A DNA stretch of 7,504 nt from Chromatiales bacterium (lineage in GTDB: Bacteria > Pseudomonadota > Gammaproteobacteria > Chromatiales > Chromatiaceae): positions 1-7,504 of the forward strand of contig JAKSCN010000268.1 in the NCBI GenBank assembly GCA_022360595.1, given 5' to 3'. The notes below the pieces were generated by a model. That model searched no databases. It saw nothing but the letters and a program-made list of their open reading frames with translations, and was not told the DNA's origin. The position numbers were made by a program, and so were the translations under genes. Numbering within the stretch: position 1 is the stretch's first letter; every line of letters starts with the position of its first letter. Below, piece by piece: positions 1 to 6,319 of this stretch.

Positions 1-274
1 ACTTTGCGACGAAGTAACTGCTTGAGAGCAGTGCCAACGTGTTGAGAGTACCGGCCAGCGTGTTGAGTTTGGTGGGCCCTGTATGGAAAAGTTCGGGGTA
101 ATGGACTTTGGCCAGAAAACAGACGATGAACATCAGGGCGAATTCACTCATCTCTGAGAAAATGGCTACCCAAATGGCCATGTTGCCCGGCACACGCCCG
201 ACGACAGGTTCTGGCGCCCTGTCTTGCCAAATCCGCTTGAATAAGGGAGGCGTTATAGTCAGGGCGCTAATCAT
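1..274 (-). CDS. norE: Cytochrome c oxidase subunit III-like protein, probable NorE (partial, C-terminus beyond window)
   Basis: This is the first 91 residues of a membrane protein that runs off the left edge. After a short polar N-terminus comes PGNMAIWVAIFSEMSEF (residues 29-45), which opens a first membrane helix (about 32-54). A second helix begins near residue 72 with the NTLAGTLNTLALLSSSYFVAK pattern. The PG-x-x-AIW, E-x-x-EF, HPE-like (HYPEL) and N-T-x-x-LLSSS pattern is that of the small COX3-fold proteins called NorE, which accompany nitric oxide reductase genes and are thought to assist its assembly or activity. The ATG was chosen because AGGAGG lies 8 nt upstream and the homology starts soon after it. 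The start overlaps the ccoG stop by 8 bp, indicating translational coupling. A subunit III of a true oxygen reductase remains possible, because the catalytic genes would lie outside the window. COX3 fold: confident; NorE identity: moderate. Confidence 0.72.
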   Translation of the reverse strand, partial: MISALTITPPLFKRIWQDRAPEPVVGRVPGNMAIWVAIFSEMSEFALMFIVCFLAKVHYPELFHTGPTKLNTLAGTLNTLALLSSSYFVAK

Positions 275-1691
275 CCCACACACCTCCTGTTTTTTCAGGC
301 GGCCCAATAAATACAGTCTGGAACATTTTTTCAGCACCCTTATCATTCAGCAGTCGAAAAGAGATCGCATTTATCTCAGCAAGATGTGCTATATCCAATG
401 CATCCAAAAGAACCGTTCTCGATATCGCTTCCCCCGGTTCGAGCATAAAATGCACTCTTCCCTGGTTTTTGATTTCACTCGGACCAATGATTGAGAGTTG
501 ATAGCCAACAGCCCGATCGGTCTTATTTTGGATTTTTAACTGGTAGCGGTTGCGTATCGCCCCATCACTTAACTTGATAAATTCCGGTTGGCGGTGATGG
601 TAAACACTGATACTGAATTCGCTGATATGGCTAATACTGCTTATGATAATGAGTAACAGCGCAACCAGTGACAGCCCGGCAGTCATGGCCAGCGGCGTTT
701 TATAAAAGGGTTTCCCCTGCCCTGTCCGCATACTGTTCAGTGACTTGTAGCTGACCAATCCTTTGGGTTGATCAAGTTTTCCCATGACATGGTCACAAGC
801 ATCAATACAAAGGCCACAGGTGATGCAACCTATCTGTTGACCATCACGGATATCAATACCCGTAGGGCAGACGGCCACGCACAGATCGCAGTCCACGCAG
901 GCTCCCCGATTGGTTTGGTTTTTCACAGCACCAAGCTTTTGCCTGGGCTCCCCCCGCTGGGCATCATAAACAGGCAGAGCAGTATTCTCCCCGTACATCA
1001 CCCCTTGAATACGGGCATAGGGACATAGCCAGAAACAGACCTGTTCACGCATAAAGCCGGCAAACAGATAGGTTCCGGCAGTGAACATTGCTAATACCAT
1101 CCAGGCTGCGGGATGTGCCTGTAGAGAGAAATAGGCCTGCCAAAGGTGATGGGCATCAGTAAACCAGGCAGCAAAGCTGACACCTGTCAAAGCGGCGATC
1201 ATCAGCCACAGAGCGTGCTTAACGGTTTTCCGCAGAAGCTTCTCAGCATTCCAAGGTGCCTGATCAAGCTGTTGCCGTCTGCGTGGTGGTCCTTCAAGAC
1301 GCTCCTCAATCCACATATAGAGATCTGTCCAGACCGTTTGAAAGCAGAAGAAGCCGCAAAACACTCGACCAGCGACGGCTGTCAGCAGGATTAGCAGCAT
1401 GACAAAAAACAGCAGCACAAAAGTGAGTATCCACACATCCTGTGGAAATATCGCCAGATTAAAAAAGCGAAACTGCCGTGCCGGAATATCCAGCAGGATG
1501 GCTTGTTGCTCATTCCAACGTAGATAGGGGCCCAGAAAGAAAATGAGCCAAAGACTCGCTGTCCACCATTTAAGGGTACGAAAACGTCCCGCCATTCGCT
1601 TCGGATGGACTTTTTGACTACCCGTGTTGATTGGCAGACCTTGCTCTGACTTCAGCGATTCGATGAGATAGTCTGAGGAAGAAGTGGTCAA
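267..1691 (-). CDS. ccoG: CcoG/FixG/RdxA-family membrane 4Fe-4S protein
   Basis: The 474-residue product has five predicted membrane helices (about 42-58, 86-108, 157-176, 195-214, 335-353). Between helices 4 and 5 is a cytoplasmic ferredoxin domain with two cluster motifs, C265-x2-C268-x2-C271-x3-C275-P and C289-x2-C292-x2-C295-x3-C299. The C-terminus (about 360-474) fits the FixG-type immunoglobulin-like domain. RVFCGFFCFQTVWTD (109-123) and CFWLCPYARIQG (219-230) are family signatures. CcoG is known as a cupric reductase that helps assemble the copper site of cbb3 oxidase. Here the partner is a NorE-like gene and no ccoNOP is visible, so a role in maturing a NO reductase or another haem-copper enzyme is inferred. 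The start is TTG: it keeps the conserved KVHPKRMAGRFRTLKW stretch (residues 27-42), which an ATG at residue 33 would cut, and GGAG lies 10 nt upstream. One oddity is that the usual Cys-Pro of CxxxCPQTVW is Cys-Phe (C116-F117). Confidence 0.92.
   Translation of the reverse strand: MTTSSSDYLIESLKSEQGLPINTGSQKVHPKRMAGRFRTLKWWTASLWLIFFLGPYLRWNEQQAILLDIPARQFRFFNLAIFPQDVWILTFVLLFFVMLLILLTAVAGRVFCGFFCFQTVWTDLYMWIEERLEGPPRRRQQLDQAPWNAEKLLRKTVKHALWLMIAALTGVSFAAWFTDAHHLWQAYFSLQAHPAAWMVLAMFTAGTYLFAGFMREQVCFWLCPYARIQGVMYGENTALPVYDAQRGEPRQKLGAVKNQTNRGACVDCDLCVAVCPTGIDIRDGQQIGCITCGLCIDACDHVMGKLDQPKGLVSYKSLNSMRTGQGKPFYKTPLAMTAGLSLVALLLIIISSISHISEFSISVYHHRQPEFIKLSDGAIRNRYQLKIQNKTDRAVGYQLSIIGPSEIKNQGRVHFMLEPGEAISRTVLLDALDIAHLAEINAISFRLLNDKGAEKMFQTVFIGPPEKTGGVWDD
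283..288 (-). promoter_or_regulatory. Ribosome binding site of the norE-like gene
   Basis: A perfect AGGAGG on the minus strand lies 8 nt before the ATG at 274. It is inside the last codons of ccoG, so the downstream gene has its own strong initiation site despite the 8-bp overlap. Confidence 0.85.
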
Positions 1692-1701
1692 GGTGTTATA
1701 A

Positions 1702-1705
1702 CTCC
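1702..1705 (-). promoter_or_regulatory. Ribosome binding site supporting the ccoG TTG start
   Basis: GGAG on the minus strand lies 10 nt before the TTG at 1691. No comparable purine-rich site precedes the alternative ATG at residue 33, so this site favours the TTG. Confidence 0.6.
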
Positions 1706-1735
1706 GAAAGGATGAATATCTGTTCAGAGCTATTT

Positions 1736-1750
1736 ACAAAAAAAGTGCCA
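1736..1750 (-). promoter_or_regulatory. Candidate sigma-54 (-24/-12) promoter for ccoG-norE
   Basis: Read on the minus strand, the sequence is TGGCAC, five T, then TTGT. The sigma-54 consensus is TGGCAC-N5-TTGC(A/T). The -24 element is perfect, GG and the -12 G are separated by exactly 10 nt, and the only core mismatch is T for C after the -12 G. The predicted transcription start is near 1725, giving a leader of about 34 nt to the TTG of ccoG with its ribosome binding site inside. The gene just upstream encodes a sigma-54 activator, and a repeated 12-mer lies at an enhancer-like distance. No start site has been measured; the call rests on sequence and context. Confidence 0.65.
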
Positions 1751-1764
1751 GAATCCTATCTGGC
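1738..1764 (-). terminator. Short hairpin plus U-tract downstream of the sigma-54 regulator
   Basis: On the minus strand GCCAGA (1764-1759) and TCTGGC (1752-1747) form a 6-bp stem with a 6-nt loop. AC and seven T (1744-1738) follow. This fits a modest Rho-independent terminator for the regulator transcript, 118 nt past its stop codon. The right arm and T-tract are the same bases as the candidate sigma-54 promoter, so the two readings compete or the element has both roles. Confidence 0.5.
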
Positions 1765-1828
1765 TTAAATATTCATATTTATTAATGAGTTAAGAAAAAA
1801 CCACAAAGTAACAACGAATGATGAATTT

Positions 1829-1859
1829 ACGATATTTAGTGAATAACACGATATTTCGT
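1829..1859. repeat. Two copies of a 12-mer, candidate enhancer sites (UAS)
   Basis: ACGATATTTAGT (1829-1840) and ACGATATTTCGT (1848-1859) differ at one base and are 19 bp apart start to start, roughly two helix turns. The second copy is nearly palindromic (10 of 12 positions). Their centres lie about 110 and 129 bp upstream of the predicted ccoG transcription start, a typical position for sigma-54 activator binding. Between and across them is GTG-TTATT-CAC on the minus strand, which also satisfies the loose GT-N7-AC pattern known for NorR. The stretch from here to the promoter is AT-rich, including AAATAT-TC-ATATTT at 1767-1780, which would favour bending. Assignment to the neighbouring regulator is inference. 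Confidence 0.5.
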
Positions 1860-1881
1860 ATCGCGAAGAAGACCGAGAAAG

Positions 1882-3624
1882 TTACTCTTGGATTCCCAGC
1901 TTCTGCATTCTCGACCTCAAAGTGTTCGGGTGAATCGCCAACAGCTCCGCTGCTCCCCTGGGGCCGGATATCACACCAGAAGTGATCTTCAACGCCTGTT
2001 TGATGTGGTAGATCTCCATCTCACGCAGAGTAAGCATTTTACTTTTACCAGTCACATTTACCTGGGGAATCAGCGGCCCCACTTCCAGTTGATCCCCCTC
2101 AGCCAGAATAACGGCTCGCTCAATCATGTTTTGCAGTTCACGAATATTACCTGGCCAGCTATAGCGTTCCAGTTGATTAATGCATGTTTGGCGAATACGT
2201 CGCAGTGGTTTACCAAACTTGCGAGCCGCCTGGGCGAGAAAGTGCCGAGCCAGTGGCTCGATATCATCACGGCGTTCCCGCAATGGCGGAACTTCAATGG
2301 GAAAGAGGTTAAGGCGATAATAGAGATCTTCGCGGAACTCACCTTGCTGAACCATGCTTACGAGATCACGGTTGGTAGCGGCAATAATGCGCACATCCAC
2401 CTTCACAGGTTCAGAGCCGCCTACCCTGACCACCTCTTGCTCCTGTAAGACACGAAGCAACTTAACCTGCGCACTCAGTGGCAGTTCACCCACCTCATCA
2501 AGCAACAACGTACCGCCATCGGCCAACTCAAAACGCCCTCTGCGGGTTGATAGGGCATGGGTAAATGCACCTTTCTCATGCCCAAACAGCTCACTTTCAA
2601 CTAACCCTTCAGCAATAGCACCGCAATTGATCTTTACCAACGCCTGATCATGCCGAGGACTTAAATCATGGATGGAACGGGAGATCAGCTCTTTGCCGGT
2701 GCCGCTTTCCCCGGTAATCAGCACCGTGGCTGTGGTGGCTGCCACCTGATTGACTTGATGCATCACGCGCTTCAGGGCATCTGAGCTGCCGATAATCTGT
2801 CCAAAGTTGTGCTCTTCTCTAATCTCTTCCTGGAGATAGGTGTTGTACTCCTGGAGCTGCTCTTTAAGCTGCTCAACCTCGCGAAAAGCTTCCAGCAGCT
2901 TGCGCTCGGCCTCTTTCCGCTCGGTGATATCTTTGAACACCACCACGGCGCCTGACAGCTTCCCCTCATCGTATATCGGCGTGCTGGTGTACTCGACCGG
3001 AAAGCTGCTGCCATCCTTGCGCCAGAACAGCTCATCACTCACCTCATGCACTTCACCATCATTGATGGCTGCATAGATGGGACAGGCGGTATGGGGATAG
3101 GGAGATCCATCGGGATAACTGTGGTGGTGTTTGTAGTGTATGTTATGGCCAATAGTCTCCTCGGCGCTCCAACCGGTCATCTCAATGGCTGCCGGGTTGA
3201 CAAAAGTGGCCTTGCCTTCCAGATCCAGTCCATAGATCCCCTCGCCTGCCGCATTGAGGATCGATTCGATATGCCGCTTCAGTTTTCCTATTGACTGCTC
3301 TTGCTGTTTGTAGAGCGTTATCTGCATCGCCGTTGCACGGCATCCCGCTTGACCCGGCTCCGGTTCAACACAGACAAGAAATGTCTCACTGCCTCGTATA
3401 GCCTCATACGCTGTAATTTTATCTGAGAGCGCCGCCCGATGAGCATCCAGTGCGATACGCCGCTCTACGGGATCATCGATCAGGCTCTCCAGTGTCGAAC
3501 CGATTATTGGTTTGGCATCAAAAATACCTTCACTCTGGCTATCAACTACAACCAGATGTCGGTCCAGCCGCCAATGCCGCACGCATGCTGTTTTGCTATC
3601 TGATGGGGAGACGCCGTCTGACAT
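1882..3624 (-). CDS. PAS-domain sigma-54-dependent transcriptional activator (enhancer-binding protein)
   Basis: This 580-residue activator has a degenerate PAS-like N-terminus (about 17-105) and a PAS domain (about 117-235, ending in the usual VFKDITERK). A likely coiled-coil linker (236-272) leads to an AAA+ sigma-54 interaction domain (about 276-510) and a Fis-type helix-turn-helix (about 553-577, ending SRMQKLGI). The AAA+ motifs are Walker A GESGTGKE (305-312), Walker B GGTLLLDE (370-377), REDLYYRLN (431-439, arginine-finger region) and WPGNIREL (490-497). The loop that contacts sigma-54 reads GAFTHA (352-357), where nearly all relatives have GAFTGA. The PAS domain has a His/Cys-rich insert (H163, H166-H168, C181-P182) that could bind metal or sense redox. 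The ATG has only a weak ribosome site. It differs from NorR, which senses NO with a GAF domain. The adjacent promoter and repeats suggest control of ccoG-norE; the ligand is unknown. Confidence 0.92.
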   Translation of the reverse strand: MSDGVSPSDSKTACVRHWRLDRHLVVVDSQSEGIFDAKPIIGSTLESLIDDPVERRIALDAHRAALSDKITAYEAIRGSETFLVCVEPEPGQAGCRATAMQITLYKQQEQSIGKLKRHIESILNAAGEGIYGLDLEGKATFVNPAAIEMTGWSAEETIGHNIHYKHHHSYPDGSPYPHTACPIYAAINDGEVHEVSDELFWRKDGSSFPVEYTSTPIYDEGKLSGAVVVFKDITERKEAERKLLEAFREVEQLKEQLQEYNTYLQEEIREEHNFGQIIGSSDALKRVMHQVNQVAATTATVLITGESGTGKELISRSIHDLSPRHDQALVKINCGAIAEGLVESELFGHEKGAFTHALSTRRGRFELADGGTLLLDEVGELPLSAQVKLLRVLQEQEVVRVGGSEPVKVDVRIIAATNRDLVSMVQQGEFREDLYYRLNLFPIEVPPLRERRDDIEPLARHFLAQAARKFGKPLRRIRQTCINQLERYSWPGNIRELQNMIERAVILAEGDQLEVGPLIPQVNVTGKSKMLTLREMEIYHIKQALKITSGVISGPRGAAELLAIHPNTLRSRMQKLGIQE

Positions 3625-3770
3625 GGGACTTTAAGGTGCCTGCGGTAACGCTATACAAGTGAGTGATAAGGTCGATTTTAGCTCACTCCCCCCTCTAAAA
3701 CGAACATTAGAAGGCAGGCGACAGGATTTTAAAAGGGTTTATAGCTACTGTTTGCGCAGGCGAACAACAA
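3625..3770. other. Regulator upstream region with an inverted repeat
   Basis: This is the part of the 223-bp gap between cbbO and the regulator that lies beyond the cbbO terminator. It holds the inverted repeat GAGTGA-N16-TCACTC (3661-3688). Inside the repeat, on the minus strand, is TAAAAT, a fair -10 hexamer without a convincing -35. The repeat could be an operator over the regulator's promoter. No sigma-54 consensus and no strong ribosome site were seen here, and no small gene could be supported. Confidence 0.3.
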
Positions 3771-3804
3771 CTGTCGGAGCCAATTCAATGATTGGCTCCG
3801 ACAG
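3771..3804 (-). terminator. Terminator of the cbb operon after cbbO
   Basis: CTGTCGGAGCCAAT (3771-3784) and ATTGGCTCCGACAG (3791-3804) form a perfect 14-bp stem with a 6-nt loop. On the minus strand the stem is followed by TTGTTGTT, a weak U-rich tail, 44 nt past the cbbO stop. The plus-strand side lacks a T-tract. It probably ends the cbbS-Q-O transcript and may protect its 3' end. Confidence 0.75.
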
Positions 3805-3819
3805 CTATTTCAAATGAAC

Positions 3820-3837
3820 ACTTGCCAACCAGCAAGT
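3820..3837 (-). repeat. Small hairpin between the cbbO stop and the main terminator
   Basis: ACTTGC-CAACCA-GCAAGT is a perfect 6-bp stem with a 6-nt loop, just 10 nt past the cbbO stop. No T-tract follows, so it is not a terminator on its own. It may help stabilise the transcript end, or be chance. Confidence 0.35.
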
Positions 3838-3847
3838 ATCAACAGGT

Positions 3848-6229
3848 CTAGCTTGTCAGCGCCGCGAACACATTGGGTAAGCGTTCGGGTAACCGCTCAA
3901 CATGATCAACAATTGAATAGTTGTTCTCACCAAAGATACGCGAGACGTAGCGGTCTGCATCGGGATCGAGAGTCAGGCAGTAGGTGTAGACGCCCTGCAT
4001 GGCCAGATCTTCCACCGCCTTTTTAGCGTCGTGACGCAGATATTGGGGATCGCGTTCATCGATATCGGCTGGCTCACCGTCGGTTACCAGTAGCACCAGA
4101 CGTTTCTGAGCATTCTGCTGCGTCAGATGCCAGCCGGCGTGACGCAAGGCTGCCCCCATACGGGTAGAGAGACCGCCTTTCATGCCCGCCAGACGTGACT
4201 TGGCATCGTCATCGTAACCCTGCTCAAAGTCCTTGAAACGATAGTACTGCACATCGTGCCGGCCATCAGATGCAAAACCGTGTACTGCAAAGTTGTCACC
4301 GATGGAATCGATGGCCCATGAGAGCAGCCCGGCGGACTCCCGGGTCAGGTCGAGAATACTGTCTTGATCCTCATAGCCCTCTTCACCCTCGGCAATGTCT
4401 CCGATTTTCTCGTTGGTCGATTCAGAGAGATCGAGCAACAACACAATCGACAAATCACGGAGATGACGGGTGATGCGGATGTTGATGCGTGGGTCGGGCA
4501 TAATGCCGCGGCGGATATCGATCATGGCACGCACCGCTGCGTTGAGATCGAGCTCTTCACCCTCTTCGTAACCACGACGACGAACAATGCCCTGCGGCTG
4601 CAGCGCATCGATCAGGTGACGGATGCGTGAGGCAATCGGCTTATGCTTGGTGAGGATCTCATCCATGATTTCAGGATCACCACGGCCCTGTTTACGTTCA
4701 ATGACCGTTGCCCAATCGGGACGGGCCAGTTGTACATGGTAGTCCCACTCGTTGTAGTGGTAAGGGTCGGAGACCGGCTCTACCCCTTCCATTTCGTTAT
4801 AGCTGACACCCTCATCCTCATAGGGAAACAGTTCTGTGGAGAGCACCAGGATCTCATCCGGATTATCATGGGTCATCTCCGAATCAAGTTCGTTGACAAA
4901 CTCCAGCAGGCTGACGTTGCGCCGAACCGTCTGCTGCGAGGAAGGTAGATAGTCGACACCCTGAGTTTCGAACATATTCTCAGAGAATTCCCAGAAATAC
5001 CGGTTGTCATCCCGGTAAGGAATTGGCCATTCCGACAGAATACGTACACTCGGGATCTTGGCGATCTGCACAATCCTATTGTAGAAATCGATACCCGCCA
5101 TCCACGCCATGCGTGGATCGTATGGGTCTTCCTGCAACTTGGCGTAGTAGTCGTCGGCCACTTCGTTGATAACATCAAGCTCATCGCGGTAATCGCGATC
5201 CATGATGGCCCGGGTGGTGCGCATCATCAGATCCATGGTTTCGTGCGGTTTGCCCAGCTCATCATTCTCACCAGGTTCGGCAGTAAAGAAGGAGAGCCAC
5301 AGCTTGCGTAGTCCGGGGAACTCACTGTAGGCGAGATACTCCACCCGGGCATCTTCAAACAATTCGATGAAACGCATCTGTGCCTGGGAAAGTTCTTCAG
5401 CAGAGATGGGATCGCGGGTATATACCATGTGTGCAGCGGCGTGCGCTGCAGCAGCTCGATAAATCTCTATGCCATCAATACCCCGGAACGGGTCGAAGGC
5501 ATCAGGCACGTGTATCTGGAAATCATCAATAAATGGACGAATACCCTGGCGTGACTCGAAATCCCCCGCAGTCGGGCGCATAAAAAAGGCTCGCGCCCAT
5601 AGCGCACGCAGATAAAAGTTGAGCTTACGCTGGTTGTCGATAAATAGCGTGCCACGACGCTCGGATTGCAAGATGGATCTGGACGACTCTGTCTGCAAAC
5701 CGAAGTAAGCAAGCTGACCATCAAGATCACGCTGATGGGCCTGAGCGCCCCACATTACCCAGCGACGCAGGCCTCCCAGGGTTAACTTGGACAAGAGTTC
5801 ATCCAGGTTTTCCATCATCGGGCGCAGACCGCGTGGCGCCTTACCGGTCATCTGATGCAGTAGCTTGAGGAAACCACGCACTACCTCTGCGTCACCCAGA
5901 CGAGAAGCAGCTAGCGGCAAGTTGGCAACGATCAGTGTAATAACAGATCCTGAGGTGTGGGAGGCCAGTTTCATCATCGCCTCGACAATGTCGGGAACGA
6001 TATCCTCACCTACCTCTTTTGCAACCCCCGGCATCTCCTGTACATACGTCAGAACCAGGTCATGACCACGCCCCAGCGTACAGAAGGCCCGCATACCCTC
6101 AAGATAGTTCTGCAAGCCACGTGGCGACATAACCCGTGAAGCTTCGTGATAAGAAGACTCGAGCGCCTCGCGGTGCGAGTGATCATTCTCATCTAAACAG
6201 GTTACATACTCTTCAAAGTTCACCGACAT
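3848..6229 (-). CDS. cbbO: CbbO, von Willebrand A subunit of the CbbQO RuBisCO activase
   Basis: This 793-residue cytoplasmic protein is the adaptor half of the CbbQ-CbbO RuBisCO activase. CbbO is known to sit on the CbbQ hexamer and bind RuBisCO, so that ATP-driven remodelling releases inhibitory sugar phosphates. The first roughly 590 residues are mostly helical and lack a known enzyme motif. The C-terminal VWA domain (about 592-793) has a complete metal-ion-dependent adhesion site: D600-x-S602-x-S604 in LLLDLSES, T689 in GLSTRMG, and D717 in LVTDGEP. The length fits CbbO and exceeds the related NorD (about 600-650 residues), arguing against NorD despite the NorE-like gene nearby. The ATG has GGGTGA 6 nt upstream. 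It lies 90 bp after cbbQ and is followed by a strong terminator, so it is the last gene of the cbb unit. Confidence 0.95.
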   Translation of the reverse strand: MSVNFEEYVTCLDENDHSHREALESSYHEASRVMSPRGLQNYLEGMRAFCTLGRGHDLVLTYVQEMPGVAKEVGEDIVPDIVEAMMKLASHTSGSVITLIVANLPLAASRLGDAEVVRGFLKLLHQMTGKAPRGLRPMMENLDELLSKLTLGGLRRWVMWGAQAHQRDLDGQLAYFGLQTESSRSILQSERRGTLFIDNQRKLNFYLRALWARAFFMRPTAGDFESRQGIRPFIDDFQIHVPDAFDPFRGIDGIEIYRAAAAHAAAHMVYTRDPISAEELSQAQMRFIELFEDARVEYLAYSEFPGLRKLWLSFFTAEPGENDELGKPHETMDLMMRTTRAIMDRDYRDELDVINEVADDYYAKLQEDPYDPRMAWMAGIDFYNRIVQIAKIPSVRILSEWPIPYRDDNRYFWEFSENMFETQGVDYLPSSQQTVRRNVSLLEFVNELDSEMTHDNPDEILVLSTELFPYEDEGVSYNEMEGVEPVSDPYHYNEWDYHVQLARPDWATVIERKQGRGDPEIMDEILTKHKPIASRIRHLIDALQPQGIVRRRGYEEGEELDLNAAVRAMIDIRRGIMPDPRINIRITRHLRDLSIVLLLDLSESTNEKIGDIAEGEEGYEDQDSILDLTRESAGLLSWAIDSIGDNFAVHGFASDGRHDVQYYRFKDFEQGYDDDAKSRLAGMKGGLSTRMGAALRHAGWHLTQQNAQKRLVLLVTDGEPADIDERDPQYLRHDAKKAVEDLAMQGVYTYCLTLDPDADRYVSRIFGENNYSIVDHVERLPERLPNVFAALTS

Positions 6230-6319
6230 AGCTGATCACCCACAACCATGGACATCTACAAGGGTAATTGAACAACAGGACCCGAAGTATACGATTGATA
6301 CCTCAGATCCAACTGATTC
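6230..6319 (-). other. cbbQ-cbbO intercistronic spacer
   Basis: The 90-bp gap has no terminator-like hairpin with a T-tract and no clear promoter. The cbbO ribosome site is at its end. Co-transcription of cbbQ and cbbO is therefore expected. Confidence 0.5.

Noticed and set aside
108..494. A 128-codon open frame on the plus strand across norE and the end of ccoG
   Set aside because: It is antisense to two genes with clear family motifs, and its own product is low-complexity and unfamiliar.
1811..1830. An IHF site between the enhancer repeats and the sigma-54 promoter
   Set aside because: The best match to the IHF consensus lacks several core bases; AT-richness alone is not enough.
1888..2448. 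A 186-codon open frame on the plus strand opposite the 3' part of the sigma-54 regulator
   Set aside because: It lies wholly antisense to well-conserved AAA+ and HTH coding sequence, has no ribosome site and its product resembles no family. It is a shadow frame.
6240..6319. An FNR-type half site (ATCAA) in the cbbQ-cbbO spacer
   Set aside because: The possible partner half is at the wrong spacing, so no TTGAT-N4-ATCAA site exists.
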